From Borrelia miyamotoi (lineage in GTDB: Bacteria > Spirochaetota > Spirochaetia > Borreliales > Borreliaceae), in assembly GCF_019668505.1 (NCBI RefSeq), contig NZ_AP024371.1:434001-498000 (forward strand): DNA of 64,000 nucleotides, given 5' to 3'. The notes under the pieces are model-generated. The model saw only the letters and a list, made by a program, of their open reading frames with translations, was not told the origin of the DNA and searched no databases. Of this stretch, positions 25,577 to 36,113 are shown piece after piece. Position 1 is the stretch's first letter, and every line of letters starts with the position of its first letter. The position numbers and the translations under genes are program-made.

Positions 25577-25605
25577 TTGACAATTGTAATTTTATAATAT
25601 AACAT
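25577..25605 (+). promoter_or_regulatory. Promoter of rpmH-rnpA-yidC-jag
   Basis: Perfect TTGACA (25577-25582), a 17-nt spacer and TAACAT (25600-25605), starting about 50 nt before rpmH and only a few bases after the DciA-like stop. Confidence 0.75.
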
Positions 25606-25661
25606 TGTAGTGTTTATCTTGTATTTTATAAATAAAGAATGTTTTTAATTGGAGGGCTTTT

Positions 25662-25817
25662 TTGAAGAGGACTTATCAGCCTAGTCGGGTTAAGAGAAAC
25701 AGAAAGTTTGGATTTAGGGCTAGGATGAAAACTAAAGGCGGAAGACTTATTCTTGCAAGACGAAGGGCAAAGGGAAGGACAAAATTAACTGTTTCTGATG
25801 AAAAAAAGAAGTATTAA
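25662..25817 (+). CDS. rpmH: 50S ribosomal protein L34
   Basis: A 51-residue, strongly basic protein starting [18 protein letters not shown] and containing [19 protein letters not shown], an unmistakable L34. The start is TTG at 25662 with GGAGG 7-8 nt upstream. It overlaps rnpA by 20 bp in another frame, the tight rpmH-rnpA arrangement seen across bacteria. Confidence 0.97.
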   Translation: MKRTYQPSRVKRNRKFGFRARMKTKGGRLILARRRAKGRTKLTVSDEKKKY

Positions 25818-26142
25818 TATAAAATCAAAGGTAGAAATTCAAGAGCTTTTTAAAAAAGGTGGCTTTATTAGGCTAGAGGGAATTAATGTATTTTATGAGT
25901 TTACAAGCTTGGCAATCTCTAGGATACTTGTTACCTTTCCTAAGATTTTTAAAGGTGCTGTTAAGAGGAATCGCGTTCGGAGAGTCTTTAGAGAATGTTT
26001 TAGGAGACGCTTTGATTTACTTAAGGGTAAATGTGTTGACTTTATTTTCGTGGTTTATCCTCAAAAGGCAGATGTTAGTTATTGTGAAGTTGAGACGATG
26101 CTAAGGAATATAGATTTGGATGTCATTAAGAGGAAGGTGTGA
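25798..26142 (+). CDS. rnpA: Ribonuclease P protein component
   Basis: Protein subunit of RNase P, which helps the catalytic RNA mature the 5' ends of tRNAs. 114 residues, basic, with the RNA-binding signature [16 protein letters not shown] near residue 60. It starts inside the end of rpmH and overlaps yidC by 4 bp, so the three are translationally linked. The RNase P RNA gene is not in this window. Confidence 0.96.
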   Translation: MKKRSINIKSKVEIQELFKKGGFIRLEGINVFYEFTSLAISRILVTFPKIFKGAVKRNRVRRVFRECFRRRFDLLKGKCVDFIFVVYPQKADVSYCEVETMLRNIDLDVIKRKV

Positions 26143-27776
26143 GTCATAGTAAAAGAATTTTAAGATTTATTTATTTTTCTTTGTTTTTTATTGGCATGTT
26201 TATGCTTATTGATGATATATTTTTCTCTAAAAAATCCCCTTCTGTAGTGGATAAGGAAATTGGTTTTAACTTAGATAGAGATTTTGATATTGATAATTCT
26301 TTAGTTGATGAGGATTATGCTTTAAGCTTAGGTGCTAATTCTAAGAAGATTAGTATTCAAACTAGAATATATGATGCTACTTTTTCTACGTTTGGTGGAA
26401 ATTTAATTTCTTTGAAGCTTAAAAATCATTTAAATTTAGAGAAGGAACCAACTGAAATGGTTAAAGTTGGTATGAATAGGGAAGGTCTTTTCTATATTAG
26501 TTTTGATAAATTAAGTAAAAGTTTATTTTTGTATGACAGATTAGATGACTATACCCATGTTTTTAAGACAAATTTTGAGCATAATGGCAAGTATTATGAG
26601 TATATCAAGAGATATACATTTTCAAAAAAAGATGAATATCTAGTTAAGTTTGAAATCTTTTTAAACAATGTTGATGCTGATAATAATATTGATATTGATT
26701 CTTATCAGTTTGTATTAAGCTCTGATGTTGAAGAATTGAGTCAGAGAGGTCGGCTTCAGTATAGTAATTATTTATCTCAAAGCATTTATTATGATAATAA
26801 ACTTAGATATGGTAAAGATGGTTTAAATGTTGTTAATCCTAGGTGGGTTGGTGCGGGTACTAAATATTTTGAAGTTTTAGTTGCAAAAGATGGGATGAAT
26901 GTTGAATTTAAACAGAAAGATAGTATTTTAAATACTTTTATTTTGAATAAAATAGGTAATAAAAATATTAGAGATGCCTTTTATATTTATGTAGGACCTA
27001 GAGATAGTAACTATTTAGATATTTTTGATAAAGATAACCTTAATAGTTTTGGTTTGTCTAATGTTGAATTTGGAATGTCTGTGGAAAAGGGATTGTTATA
27101 TTTTATTCAGGTTCCCATGCAATTGATAATGCAAATTTTTTATGATGTTATTCCTAATTGGGGACTTTCAATAATATTTTTAACAATTGTTGTAAGGATA
27201 CTTATATTCCCTTTAACTTTTAAGGGTTTTAGAGCTACAGCAGAGCTTTCTAAATTACAGCCAAAAATGAAAGATATACAAATGAAATTTAAAGATGATC
27301 CTAGAAGATTAAATGAAGAGATGGGTAAGCTTTACAGGGAAGAAGGTGTTAATCCTTTTGGAGGATGTTTTCCTATTCTTTTACAATTACCTGTATTTTT
27401 TGCTCTTTATGGGCTTGTAAATAATTTCTTTTTACTAAGGGGGGCTAGTTTTATTCCAGGTTGGATTGATGATTTGTCAGCTGGTGATAGTGTATATTAT
27501 TTTGGGTATAAAGTTTTTTTGTGGACTGATATTAGAATTTTGCCTTTTGTTATGATGGTTACTCAGTTATTTTCTACGATGATTAGTTCTAATGTTGATT
27601 TTAAGAATCTTGGCTCACAGCAAAAGCTTTTATATTTTGGTATGCCTATTATGTTTTTTTTCGTACTTTATGATATGCCATCAGGGCTTTTGATCTATTG
27701 GATTACAACAAATATTTTTACTATTTTGCAACAATATTACATAAAGATGAATGTATCTGAAAGGAGGAACAAATGA
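26139..27776 (+). CDS. yidC: Membrane protein insertase YidC
   Basis: Inserts proteins into the inner membrane alone or with Sec. The 545-residue protein is the long type: one N-terminal membrane helix (about 8-26), a large periplasmic domain (about 60-320) and the conserved five-helix core with the cytoplasmic hairpin [23 protein letters not shown]. The start is GTG overlapping the rnpA stop (GTGA), with AGGAAGG upstream. jag overlaps at ATGA. Confidence 0.96.
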   Translation: MSHSKRILRFIYFSLFFIGMFMLIDDIFFSKKSPSVVDKEIGFNLDRDFDIDNSLVDEDYALSLGANSKKISIQTRIYDATFSTFGGNLISLKLKNHLNLEKEPTEMVKVGMNREGLFYISFDKLSKSLFLYDRLDDYTHVFKTNFEHNGKYYEYIKRYTFSKKDEYLVKFEIFLNNVDADNNIDIDSYQFVLSSDVEELSQRGRLQYSNYLSQSIYYDNKLRYGKDGLNVVNPRWVGAGTKYFEVLVAKDGMNVEFKQKDSILNTFILNKIGNKNIRDAFYIYVGPRDSNYLDIFDKDNLNSFGLSNVEFGMSVEKGLLYFIQVPMQLIMQIFYDVIPNWGLSIIFLTIVVRILIFPLTFKGFRATAELSKLQPKMKDIQMKFKDDPRRLNEEMGKLYREEGVNPFGGCFPILLQLPVFFALYGLVNNFFLLRGASFIPGWIDDLSAGDSVYYFGYKVFLWTDIRILPFVMMVTQLFSTMISSNVDFKNLGSQQKLLYFGMPIMFFFVLYDMPSGLLIYWITTNIFTILQQYYIKMNVSERRNK

Positions 27777-28498
27777 GTTATGAGTTTTATGGGAAAACAG
27801 AACAAGAAGCAATTAAAAAGGCCATGAGAGATCTTGATTTAAGAGAAGGTGAATTTGATGTAGAGATTTTGAATAAGGAAAAGGTTGGTTTTTTATTTAA
27901 AAAAGAGATGATCAAGATAAAAGTATCTCCTCATGTTAAAGAGGATGCAAAAAAGTCCGCCGGGATTCAGCTTAATGAAGATGTTTATGATAAAGTTTTA
28001 ACCTTTATTAATGAAATGATAAATAAGATGGGTTATTTTGTTGATTTAAAGATTGCATCTAACGAAGGTGAGTATATTAAAATTTCTATTGAAACAGATA
28101 GTCCAAATATCTTAATTGGAAGAGAAGGAAGAAATTTAGATGCTTTACAGCTTTTGGCGAATGTTTATTTATCTAGGCTTATTGGAGACAGTAGTAATTT
28201 TAATAGGATAATATTAGATATTGAAGACTATAGAGAAAGATTTAAATCAAGGTTTATTAATTTGGCAATAAACTCTTTGCATAAGGTTAAAAGAAGTAGA
28301 CGTTCTATTCTTTTGCCAACAATGAATCCTTTTGAGAGAAGAATTATTCATACTACTTTAAATCGTTATAATGATATTAAAACAGAAAGTGAGGGAGATG
28401 GAAATTTAAAGCGAGTTCGGATTTCTTATGTTAGGGGTAGTAAATATAATAGTAATTTTCGTAGTTACCGTAAGATGGATGCTAATGTTAGGAAGTAA
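27773..28498 (+). CDS. jag: RNA-binding protein Jag/KhpB
   Basis: A 241-residue protein with the three Jag modules: Jag-N (about 1-50, [14 protein letters not shown]), a KH domain (about 85-160) with the [10 protein letters not shown] loop, and R3H (about 165-225, RERFKSRF and [10 protein letters not shown]). In Firmicutes Jag/KhpB binds RNA and affects cell elongation. The 4-bp overlap with yidC is a widely conserved pairing, perhaps linking RNA binding to membrane insertion. Confidence 0.94.
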   Translation: MSYEFYGKTEQEAIKKAMRDLDLREGEFDVEILNKEKVGFLFKKEMIKIKVSPHVKEDAKKSAGIQLNEDVYDKVLTFINEMINKMGYFVDLKIASNEGEYIKISIETDSPNILIGREGRNLDALQLLANVYLSRLIGDSSNFNRIILDIEDYRERFKSRFINLAINSLHKVKRSRRSILLPTMNPFERRIIHTTLNRYNDIKTESEGDGNLKRVRISYVRGSKYNSNFRSYRKMDANVRK

Positions 28499-28599
28499 GT
28501 GTTTGCTTACAATGTTTGTAAAGAGATTATTATACTTATGTTTTGTTTAAAGCTATAACAATTAGTATTTAATTAATTGATGATTTGTGGTAAAAGGGT

Positions 28600-28606
28600 G
28601 GGGGGG
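28600..28606 (+). repeat. Seven-G tract upstream of the epimerase gene
   Basis: A run of seven G, preceded by GGGT, in the 163-bp gap between jag and the epimerase gene. Long G runs are rare in this AT-rich sequence. No promoter elements with good spacing flank it. Confidence 0.7.
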
Positions 28607-28661
28607 AGAATTAAGATAATAGTTATATTTTTATTTAGTAATTTTTGGTAGTGGTGGTTCT

Positions 28662-29720
28662 ATGAAGGTATTTTTAACAGGTATTGCAGGCTTTATTGGG
28701 TTTTATGTTGCCAAGAAGCTTGCTGATAATGGGCATGAAGTTTTAGGTGTTGATATCTTAAATGATTATTATGATCCTAGTCTGAAGTATGAGAGATTAA
28801 AAATTTTAGGATTTGATTATGAGCATATAGATAGCGGTAAAGTTGTTCAAAGTAATAGGTATGATAATTTAAGTTTTGTTTATCTTGATATTTTAGATAA
28901 AAAGAGAGTCTTGTCTCTTTTTTCTTGTTATAAATTTACGCATGTTTGTCATTTGTTAGCTCAGGCCGGTATTAGAGATAGTATTAAAAATCCCGATAGT
29001 TATATTTCAGTTAATATTGTTGGTTTTTTTAATGTTTTGGATGCGTGTAGGATATATAAAGATAATATTAAGCATTTTGTTTATGCTTCAACGTCTGCAG
29101 TGTATGGATTAAATGAAAAAATGCCTTCAAGCGAGGATAATATGACAGATCATCCTTTAAATTTGTATGCGGCTAGCAAAAAGTCTAATGAGGTAATAGC
29201 TCATGCTTATAGTGCATCTTTTAATATTCCAACGACAGGGCTAAGGTTTTTTACGGTTTATGGACCTTATGGGCGACCTGATATGGCATTATATTTATTT
29301 GCAGCTGGAATTATAAATAAAACTCCTATTAATGTTTTTAATAATGGAAATATGGCTAGGGATTTTACGTATATTGATGATGTTGTAGATGGTCTTTATA
29401 ATATACTTAGGAATCCAGCTGAAAGTGATAGTAATTTTGATGTACATAATCCCAATTCTTCAAGCTCACGTGCTCCGTATAGAATATATAATATAGGTAC
29501 GGGACATTCTATTAAAATTAAAGATTTTATTAATGAACTTGAAGTAAATCTTGGAAATAAAGCTTATAAAAAATTTTTACCTATGCAAAAATCAGAGGTT
29601 GTAGAGAGTTGCTGTGATATTTCAAAACTTAAAAATGATTTTGATTATGAAGCTTTAACGTCTATTAAGGATGGAATAAAAAAATTTGCAGATTGGTATA
29701 AGTCTAGAATAGTTAGGTAA
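28662..29720 (+). CDS. NAD-dependent nucleotide-sugar epimerase (UDP-glucuronate 4-epimerase-like)
   Basis: A 352-residue short-chain dehydrogenase/reductase of the extended type. The Rossmann motif GIAGFIG is at residues 7-13, the acidic NAD-ribose contact VDILNDYYD is near 30, Thr/Ser of the triad is in YASTSAVYG near 145, and the catalytic YxxxK is YAASK near 170. NDYYDPSLKYERL after the second strand is typical of UDP-glucuronate/UDP-galacturonate 4-epimerases. The substrate is inferred, and what Borrelia glycoconjugate it serves is unclear. Ribosome-binding site weak. Confidence 0.88.
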   Translation: MKVFLTGIAGFIGFYVAKKLADNGHEVLGVDILNDYYDPSLKYERLKILGFDYEHIDSGKVVQSNRYDNLSFVYLDILDKKRVLSLFSCYKFTHVCHLLAQAGIRDSIKNPDSYISVNIVGFFNVLDACRIYKDNIKHFVYASTSAVYGLNEKMPSSEDNMTDHPLNLYAASKKSNEVIAHAYSASFNIPTTGLRFFTVYGPYGRPDMALYLFAAGIINKTPINVFNNGNMARDFTYIDDVVDGLYNILRNPAESDSNFDVHNPNSSSSRAPYRIYNIGTGHSIKIKDFINELEVNLGNKAYKKFLPMQKSEVVESCCDISKLKNDFDYEALTSIKDGIKKFADWYKSRIVR

Positions 29721-29861
29721 TATATTTTGGTATATTTATTAGCATGGAATTGTAATATTGAGTATTTTTTGAGATTTTGTTTTTTTAAAGTAAGGTTAAT
29801 TTTAGATTTTAAAGTCTATAATATAGAATATATGTCGACTGCGAGAAAGGAGGTTATATAG

Positions 29862-30941
29862 GTGGGTGTTTTAAATAAAATCAAGCCTGGTGTGGTTTAT
29901 GGAGAAGAGCTACATACTTTATATGAGATATGTAAGAGTGAAGGGTTTGCTATTCCTGCAATTAATTGTGTAGGTACAAATTCAATTAATGCTGTCTTAG
30001 AAGCGGCAAAGGAAGTTAATTCTCCTATTATGATACAGTTTTCAAATAGTGGTTCTGCTTTTATTTGTGGTAAGGGATTGAAGGTTGAAAAACCTCAAGG
30101 GACTTCTATACTTGGAGCTGTTTCTGGTGCTTTGCATGTTCATTTGCTGGCAGAATATTATGGAGTACCTGTTGTTCTTCATACAGATCACTGTGCAAAA
30201 AAATTAATTCCTTGGATCGAAGGGCTTTTAGAATATGGGGAGAAATATTATAGAGAGCATAAAAGGCCTTTGTTTTCCTCACATATGTTAGACTTATCTG
30301 AAGAGACGATTAAAGAGAATGTTGAAATATCAAAAAAATTCTTAGAGCGAATGACCAAGATTGAAATGTTTTTAGAGATTGAACTTGGAATTACTGGTGG
30401 TGAGGAAGATGGTGTTGATAATTCAGATAGAGCACATCATGAGTTATTTTCAACTCCTGAAGAAATTTACTATGGATATTCTGAACTTATGAAGGTTAGT
30501 CCTAATTTCCAGGTTGCTGCGGCTTTTGGTAATGTTCATGGGGTTTATAAGCCTGGGAATGTACAACTTACTCCTAAAGTATTAAGAGATGGTCAAAATT
30601 ATGTTATCTCAAAGACTAATTCACGTAATCCAAAGCCTGTTTCATATGTGTTCCATGGGGGTTCTGGATCTACAATAGAAGAGATTAATGAAGCACTTTC
30701 TTATGGTGTTGTTAAGATGAATATTGATACGGATACTCAGTGGGCTGCTTGGGATGGTATATTAAATTATTATAAGAAGAATGAAAATAGATTGCAAGGA
30801 CAGCTTGGTGATGGGATTGATTCTGATGCTCCAAATAAAAAGTTTTATGATCCAAGAGTGTGGCTTAGAGAATCTGAGGTTAGCATTAAGGAACGTGTAA
30901 AACTTGCTTGCAAGAATCTCAATAATATTAATAGAAATTGA
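29862..30941 (+). CDS. fba: Fructose-bisphosphate aldolase, class II
   Basis: Glycolytic zinc aldolase splitting fructose-1,6-bisphosphate to two triose phosphates. The 359-residue protein has the zinc ligand motif HTDHCAKK near residue 108, ELGITGGEEDGVDN near residue 173, the later His ligands in FGNVHGVY and YVFHGGSGS, and MNIDTDTQWA near 286. GTG start with a perfect AAGGAGG. A TATAAT at 29817-29822 is a probable -10. A GC-rich terminator follows. Confidence 0.97.
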   Translation: MGVLNKIKPGVVYGEELHTLYEICKSEGFAIPAINCVGTNSINAVLEAAKEVNSPIMIQFSNSGSAFICGKGLKVEKPQGTSILGAVSGALHVHLLAEYYGVPVVLHTDHCAKKLIPWIEGLLEYGEKYYREHKRPLFSSHMLDLSEETIKENVEISKKFLERMTKIEMFLEIELGITGGEEDGVDNSDRAHHELFSTPEEIYYGYSELMKVSPNFQVAAAFGNVHGVYKPGNVQLTPKVLRDGQNYVISKTNSRNPKPVSYVFHGGSGSTIEEINEALSYGVVKMNIDTDTQWAAWDGILNYYKKNENRLQGQLGDGIDSDAPNKKFYDPRVWLRESEVSIKERVKLACKNLNNINRN

Positions 30942-30973
30942 AATAAATGTATCTATTTAAGAATTTTGATTTT

Positions 30974-31000
30974 GTCGCCTTTTTATGGGCGGCTTTTATT
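30974..31000 (+). terminator. Rho-independent terminator of fba
   Basis: GTCGCC (30974-30979) pairs with GGCGGC (30988-30993), one G-U pair, followed by TTTTATTT. It is among the few GC-rich stems in the window and lies about 30 bp after the fba stop. Confidence 0.88.
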
Positions 31001-31198
31001 TATGTATATTTATTATGAATAAATGGATTTATTTTTATATTTAACTTATTTAATGTATTATCTATTTTCATCATAATTTTGCTTTTATTTTTTTATTTTA
31101 GTATTGTGATTTTTATTTTTTTATTTTAACATTTAAATTGAAAGTTTGGTATGACTTTAGATTGCATTTTTATGCAAATTTTAAAAAAGGAGGTTTAT

Positions 31199-31603
31199 AT
31201 GTTGTTGACAAATTATAAGAAAAGTTTTCTGGATTTTTTGAATGATGATTTTGATTTTATCAGTTCTAAATGTATTCAAGATGTTCCAGTAAATATTAAG
31301 GACGAAGGTAAGTTGTTCATTCTTGAAGCATACTTGCCAGGAATAAAAAAAGAAGACATAATAATTTCAATTAAAAACGATTATCTGACAATAAGTTATG
31401 ATAGGAAGGATGAAGAGGAAGATAATAGATACTTAAGAGTAGAGAGAAGAGATATCTCTTTTTCAAGAAGTTTTAGATTATCTGGAAATATTGAGCAAAA
31501 TAAAATAAGATCAGAACTAAAGAATGGTGTTTTGATTGTTGAGCTTCCTAAAAAAGAGGAAGTTCTTAAGAAAAGTCAAGAAAAAAAGATTGCAATTGAA
31601 TAA
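31199..31603 (+). CDS. Small heat-shock protein (Hsp20/alpha-crystallin)
   Basis: A 134-residue ATP-independent chaperone that holds unfolding proteins. The alpha-crystallin domain spans about residues 33-125: EAYLPGIKKEDIIISIKNDYL, then RRDISFSRSFRLSGNIEQN and ELKNGVLIVELPK, which includes the family G-V-L motif. ATG at 31199 follows AAAAGGAGG; the frame is open further upstream but lacks signals. It stands alone between fba and convergent aspS. No CIRCE element or clear promoter is visible upstream. Confidence 0.93.
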   Translation: MLLTNYKKSFLDFLNDDFDFISSKCIQDVPVNIKDEGKLFILEAYLPGIKKEDIIISIKNDYLTISYDRKDEEEDNRYLRVERRDISFSRSFRLSGNIEQNKIRSELKNGVLIVELPKKEEVLKKSQEKKIAIE

Positions 31604-31621
31604 ATTTGATGAATCTTGAAT

Positions 31622-31648
31622 AGGATGCTGGATGCATCCTTAATTTTT
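31622..31648 (+). terminator. Terminator of hsp20
   Basis: AGGATGC/GCATCCT stem with loop TGGAT, then TAATTTTT. It sits in the short gap between convergent hsp20 and aspS and reaches into the aspS stop codon. Confidence 0.85.
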
Positions 31649-33397
31649 ATGATCTTCAATTTTTAAGTTGAGTTCTCTTATTTGTTCATTTGAAATTCTA
31701 GAAGGAGATTGATCAAGCGGACTGGTTGCAAATGAATTTTTTGGGAAAAGTATTACATCTTTTATTGAGCTTGAGTGGGTCATTAGCATTAAGAGTCGGT
31801 CAATTCCAATTGCTATTCCACCATGAATGGGTGCTCCATATTCTAATGCTTTTAAAAAGAAGCCAAATCTTTCTTCTGCTATTGTGTCTTTAAGTCCTAT
31901 TATGTTGAAAATTCTTTGCTGAAGTTCTCTTGTGTGTATTCTGATTGAACCTGAACCAAGCTCCGTCCCGTTTAATAAAAGGTCATAAACTTCACCTAAG
32001 GCCTTGCTTGGATTGCTTTCTAGAGTATTGATATATTTTTGTTGAGGAAGTGAGAACATGTGGTGAACTGCTTGATAGTTTTTTGTTTCTTCATCATATT
32101 CAAATAGAGGAAAGTCATAAATCCATAGAAACTTAAATGTGTTTTTGTTTATTAGGTTAAGTTCATTTGCAATCTTGCTTCTAACTTGTCCCATGGCTTT
32201 GCAAGCAATTTTCCATGAATCAGCTATAAAAAAGATTATGTCGTTGTTTTTAAGTGAATAAGTTTCAATTAGAGTTTGTTTTATTTCATTTAAAAATTTG
32301 GCAATACCTCCTTGAAATTCATTATTTTCCATTTTTGTAAAATAAAGACCATTGGCCTTGTAAATTTTGGCATGTTCTTCTAAATTATTTAGCTTGCTTC
32401 TTGAGAAATTATGGGCTTGATTTTTTACTATAATTGCTTTTATTGTCCCTTTATTCTTTAATGTATCTTGAAATACATTAAATGAGGATTGCTTAAAATG
32501 TTGGCTCATATCTTGTATTAGTAGCTCATACCTAGTATCTGGTTTGTCACTTCCATATGTATTCATTGCATGTTTATAGGTCATTCTTTTAAATTTTTTT
32601 GGCAGATTAATGTTTAGTATCTTTTTAAAGACGGTGGACATAAGATTTTCCATTAATTTAAATACATTTTCTTTCTTTATAAAGCTCATTTCGAGATCGA
32701 GTTGCGTAAATTCTGGTTGCCTGTCACCCCTTGAATCTTCATCTCTATAGCATCTGGCTATTTGGAAATATTTGTCAAGTCCTGCTATCATTATAAGTTG
32801 TTTATAAAGTTGTGGTGATTGTGGTAGCGCGTAGAAGTGACCTTTATGTATTCTTGAGGGAACAAGAAAATCTCTTGCACCTTCTGGTGTTGATTTTACA
32901 AATGTTGGGGTTTCTAATTCTAGGAAGTCTTTTTTTATTAAGTAATTTCTTATTATGTGTATTACTTTACTTCTTAATATTATTTTTTGTTTTTGCTCTT
33001 CACGTCTTAAATCTAAATATCTGTATTCAAGTCTTGAGTTATCACTTGCATTATTATTATCTTCAATCATAAAGGGCAGTTCATTACATTTTGAGATTAT
33101 ATCTATATTTTCTGCTAGTATTTCAAATGTTCCTGTTTTCATTTTTTTATTTGCAAGTTTTGAGGGTCTTAGCTTTAATTTTCCTTGAACTTTAATGCAA
33201 TATTCCATTTTTATTTGGGATGTTATCTTTAAAAGATTTTCATCATTTACAAGTACTTGTGCTTCATCATATCTGTCCCTAAGATTAATAAAGGTAACTT
33301 TTCCATGATGTCTGATTTTTTTCACCCAGGCATTTATTTCGACTTTTTGGTTTGCAAGTTTATCATTTATTTGATTACATTTAATGGTTTTAAACAT
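31640..33397 (-). CDS. aspS: Aspartyl-tRNA synthetase
   Basis: Charges tRNA-Asp. The 585-residue protein is of the bacterial class IIb type: N-terminal OB-fold anticodon domain (about 1-110), motif 2 [19 protein letters not shown] near residue 220, the GAD insertion domain (about 310-410), and motif 3 [12 protein letters not shown] near residue 540. It starts 4 bp after the antiporter gene and ends the rpoN-to-aspS operon. The 3' end meets hsp20 head-on. Confidence 0.97.
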   Translation of the reverse strand: MFKTIKCNQINDKLANQKVEINAWVKKIRHHGKVTFINLRDRYDEAQVLVNDENLLKITSQIKMEYCIKVQGKLKLRPSKLANKKMKTGTFEILAENIDIISKCNELPFMIEDNNNASDNSRLEYRYLDLRREEQKQKIILRSKVIHIIRNYLIKKDFLELETPTFVKSTPEGARDFLVPSRIHKGHFYALPQSPQLYKQLIMIAGLDKYFQIARCYRDEDSRGDRQPEFTQLDLEMSFIKKENVFKLMENLMSTVFKKILNINLPKKFKRMTYKHAMNTYGSDKPDTRYELLIQDMSQHFKQSSFNVFQDTLKNKGTIKAIIVKNQAHNFSRSKLNNLEEHAKIYKANGLYFTKMENNEFQGGIAKFLNEIKQTLIETYSLKNNDIIFFIADSWKIACKAMGQVRSKIANELNLINKNTFKFLWIYDFPLFEYDEETKNYQAVHHMFSLPQQKYINTLESNPSKALGEVYDLLLNGTELGSGSIRIHTRELQQRIFNIIGLKDTIAEERFGFFLKALEYGAPIHGGIAIGIDRLLMLMTHSSSIKDVILFPKNSFATSPLDQSPSRISNEQIRELNLKIEDHKN

Positions 33398-33401
33398 AAC
33401 T

Positions 33402-35522
33402 TTATCCTACTATTATATTATAAATTTCTTTATCAGTTTTAGCTTTAAGCATTGCTTTTTTGTTAGAGTCAACCTTGCCCACAATAGATGCTAAAATTCT
33501 CGGATAATTAACATACTCTTTTGCTGGGTATAGTATTAATATAAATATATGACTTAGATTTTTATTAATTGCATTAAAATCAATGCCATTGTGACTTATT
33601 CCAATAGCAATATGCATTTTTTTGATTAAATTAGTCTTTAAATGAGGTATTGCAAACCCTTCTTTAAGGGCTGTGGTTATTAACTTTTCTCTTTCCATTA
33701 GGTCTTGTAATATTATTTCTTTATCAATTTCGACTTTTATTACATCTAGTAATTCTCTTAATACCTCAATTTTATTTGTTGCTTTTAAGTCTAAAATAAT
33801 ATTTTCTTTTTTAATTCGTTTATTAAGATTAATGTTACTGCTTATTTTGTCATAATTGATTGAGTAGTCTAACTTTTGTGCATTCAAAGAGACAGTTTTA
33901 ACTTCTTCAGTCATTCTTTCTATATTTAAAATGGTTTCTCTAAATAAATCTTGTATGATAATTAGGTGTTTTTTGGGACATTCAAATGTAATTTTACTTC
34001 CTTCTCTTTTTATTGACAGTGAGATATCATTGCGTCTTGCATTTATATATTGTGAGAAGTCATTTTTTATTTGTTGAGTGAAAAATCCTTCGTTTCTTAG
34101 TTCATTTTTTAATTCCCATACAAGTATTTTTGTTAAGTTATCATATTTAAATGATACTGTAATTTGAGTATTTTGTTCTGTTTTAATTTCTTTCTTTAAG
34201 CCGTTTTTATTTATTTGAAATAAGATATTTATTATTGGTGTTGCAATTATTGTTGGCAGGAAGACTATAATTATTATTATTCCAAATATTTTTTGACTTA
34301 TAAATTCAGAGGAAAGTGCTACGTTTGCAATTATTAATGATATTTCGCCTCTTGGAACCATTCCAAAGGCTATTCTTAGTGCACCTAATTTGTTAAACCC
34401 TAAGAAGCATGATGGAATAAAACAATATATGACTTTTGTTACTACAGCTATACAACTAAGCAGAATTCCAAGCATTAAGACTTCTTTTGATAATATCACA
34501 TTAATGTCGGCCATGAGGCCTATTGATGTAAAAAATACTGGTATAAAAAACCTTTCAAATATTGTTAATTTATCTTGAATTACACACACAATATCTGTTT
34601 TTGACATAGCAAGCCCAAATATATAAGCTCCAATTACGAATGACATTCCTAAGTTTTGGAAAAAGCTTGAAATAATAAATGTTAAAGCAATAGTTATTAC
34701 AGTTGCTAGAGTAACACTATTAAAACTTTTAAGTAATTTTGAAATTGGTTCTGATAGCAAGATTAAAACAAATGTTAGACAAAACCAAATTAGTATGTTC
34801 TTAATTGTAGTTGTAATTGAGATTGCAATATCAAGATCTGAGAGTGAGCGTGATATTGTTATTATGCTTGTTAGCATAATCATTGAGAGAACATCATCAA
34901 TTATTGAAGTTGATATTATTGTTACTCCTTCTGATGTACTCATTTTTTTCTTAGCTGAGAGTATGCTTGCAGCAATTCCTGCGGAGGAAGGTGTTGCTAT
35001 TATCCCTATAAAAAGAGATGTCGGACTAATGAATGGCACGTCAAATAAAATAGTAGATATTAGTGCAAAACTTACGAAAGTACCAATGACCTCTATTATT
35101 CCTATTAACCCCCCACGTGGTAAGAATTTAAGGAATAATTTTAAATTAGTTTCAAGACCTGCCATAAAGAGTAGGATGATTGATGCTATTGTTGATATTG
35201 CAAATATCTCTTCATTAATTAGATAGTTATCACCCACACTGATAATTCCTAGTGGAAATAATAAAGGAATTTTAATCTTTCCAAGGAATGTTGGACTTAG
35301 GAGAATGCCTGTTGTTATTTGTCCTATTACTTTTGGAATTCCAAATTTCCCTACTAAGTTGCCAATAAGATTAGCTAATATTACAATAATTGCTAGGCTC
35401 ATTATGAAAGAAGAAATTTTAATTTCAACATTATGACCCGTATCTTTCATGTAGTCTATCATCCCAAATGAAAGGATAGGATTTATCGCAAATAATGCTT
35501 TGTACAAGGCTTTTTTATTCAT
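33402..35522 (-). CDS. CPA2-type Na+/H+ antiporter fused to a PTS EIIA-like domain
   Basis: A 706-residue inner-membrane protein. Residues about 30-430 form a dozen or so membrane helices of the KefB/NapA antiporter type ([41 protein letters not shown]). After a soluble linker (about 440-580) comes a C-terminal PTS EIIA type-2 domain (about 590-706): [18 protein letters not shown], with His627 in the AIPH position that is phosphorylated in EIIA-Ntr and EIIA-Fru. The gene overlaps the preceding HPr-like gene by 4 bp. The fusion implies that phosphorylation through that HPr could control ion exchange; this is inference. Lyme Borrelia have a homologous antiporter at this locus. Confidence 0.9.
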   Translation of the reverse strand: MNKKALYKALFAINPILSFGMIDYMKDTGHNVEIKISSFIMSLAIIVILANLIGNLVGKFGIPKVIGQITTGILLSPTFLGKIKIPLLFPLGIISVGDNYLINEEIFAISTIASIILLFMAGLETNLKLFLKFLPRGGLIGIIEVIGTFVSFALISTILFDVPFISPTSLFIGIIATPSSAGIAASILSAKKKMSTSEGVTIISTSIIDDVLSMIMLTSIITISRSLSDLDIAISITTTIKNILIWFCLTFVLILLSEPISKLLKSFNSVTLATVITIALTFIISSFFQNLGMSFVIGAYIFGLAMSKTDIVCVIQDKLTIFERFFIPVFFTSIGLMADINVILSKEVLMLGILLSCIAVVTKVIYCFIPSCFLGFNKLGALRIAFGMVPRGEISLIIANVALSSEFISQKIFGIIIIIVFLPTIIATPIINILFQINKNGLKKEIKTEQNTQITVSFKYDNLTKILVWELKNELRNEGFFTQQIKNDFSQYINARRNDISLSIKREGSKITFECPKKHLIIIQDLFRETILNIERMTEEVKTVSLNAQKLDYSINYDKISSNINLNKRIKKENIILDLKATNKIEVLRELLDVIKVEIDKEIILQDLMEREKLITTALKEGFAIPHLKTNLIKKMHIAIGISHNGIDFNAINKNLSHIFILILYPAKEYVNYPRILASIVGKVDSNKKAMLKAKTDKEIYNIIVG

Positions 35523-35803
35523 TCTTTAATCTCTTTTGTAAAGCTTGAATTTAATAATAATTCTGAAAGTTGATTAATGATTTCAATTTCTTCTTTCCCA
35601 TTTGCTATAATTTTTATTTTTTCTTTGTGCTTAACTCCAAGTATCATAATTTCAACTGCAGATTTGGCATCAGCTTCTTGTTTGTCTTCTGTAACTAATT
35701 TTATATCGCAAAAAGGATATTGACTTGCAAAGTCTGCAATCATGCTTGATGGTTTTGAGTGAATACCTTCTTTGTTGGTTATTTTAATTGTCATTGTTTG
35801 CAT
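35519..35803 (-). CDS. HPr-like phosphocarrier (NPr type by context)
   Basis: A 94-residue HPr-fold protein. The phosphorylated His15 is in GIHSKPSS, where sugar-PTS HPr usually has GIHARPA, so the Arg next to the His is Lys. A Ser is present at the regulatory position (KSAVEIMILG, Ser48). It lies between hpf and the antiporter-EIIA gene and close to rpoN, the setting of proteobacterial NPr rather than of ptsH-ptsI. It overlaps both neighbours (20 bp with hpf, 4 bp with the antiporter). An ATG three codons later is an alternative start. Confidence 0.9.
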   Translation of the reverse strand: MQTMTIKITNKEGIHSKPSSMIADFASQYPFCDIKLVTEDKQEADAKSAVEIMILGVKHKEKIKIIANGKEEIEIINQLSELLLNSSFTKEIKE

Positions 35804-36113
35804 TTATTTTTACTTGTTTATTACTTGTCTCTTTTTTACTTTTCTCCTTGTTTGCTGTATTTTGCAGTCTTTCTATTAAGCCTTCTGTCAAGGCATATAG
35901 TTCCTTACCTTCTTCTGTAATATGTATTCTTTTTCCCCAGTTAAAGTGCAGATGAGCATCTATGTGAAAAATATCGTTTTCTTTTTTTATTGTGATTTTG
36001 AGACTTTCTGAGTTTTGTTTAATGTGATCTCCAAGTTTTTCTAATTTTTTTACAATAAAATTTTTTGTATTATTACTTAAATGGTAATTAATAGTTTGTA
36101 TTTTAGGTTCCAT
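35784..36113 (-). CDS. hpf: Ribosome hibernation promoting factor (short HPF/YfiA)
   Basis: A 109-residue S30AE-fold protein of the short type, which binds the 30S decoding region in slow growth. Strand-helix pattern: KIQTINYHLSNNTKNFIVKKLEKL, a strand with SLKITIKKEND, and IDAHLHFNWGKRIHITEEG, then a helix and a Lys-rich tail. ATG at 36113 is chosen because GGAGA lies 6 nt before it; the frame extends five codons upstream. It overlaps rpoN by 11 bp, the rpoN-hpf pairing conserved in many bacteria. Confidence 0.9.
   Translation of the reverse strand: MEPKIQTINYHLSNNTKNFIVKKLEKLGDHIKQNSESLKITIKKENDIFHIDAHLHFNWGKRIHITEEGKELYALTEGLIERLQNTANKEKSKKETSNKQVKINANNDN

Noticed and set aside
34795..35226. 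143-codon plus-strand frame opposite the antiporter
   Set aside because: It is the complement of membrane-helix codons of an intact gene, with no ribosome-binding site or family match.
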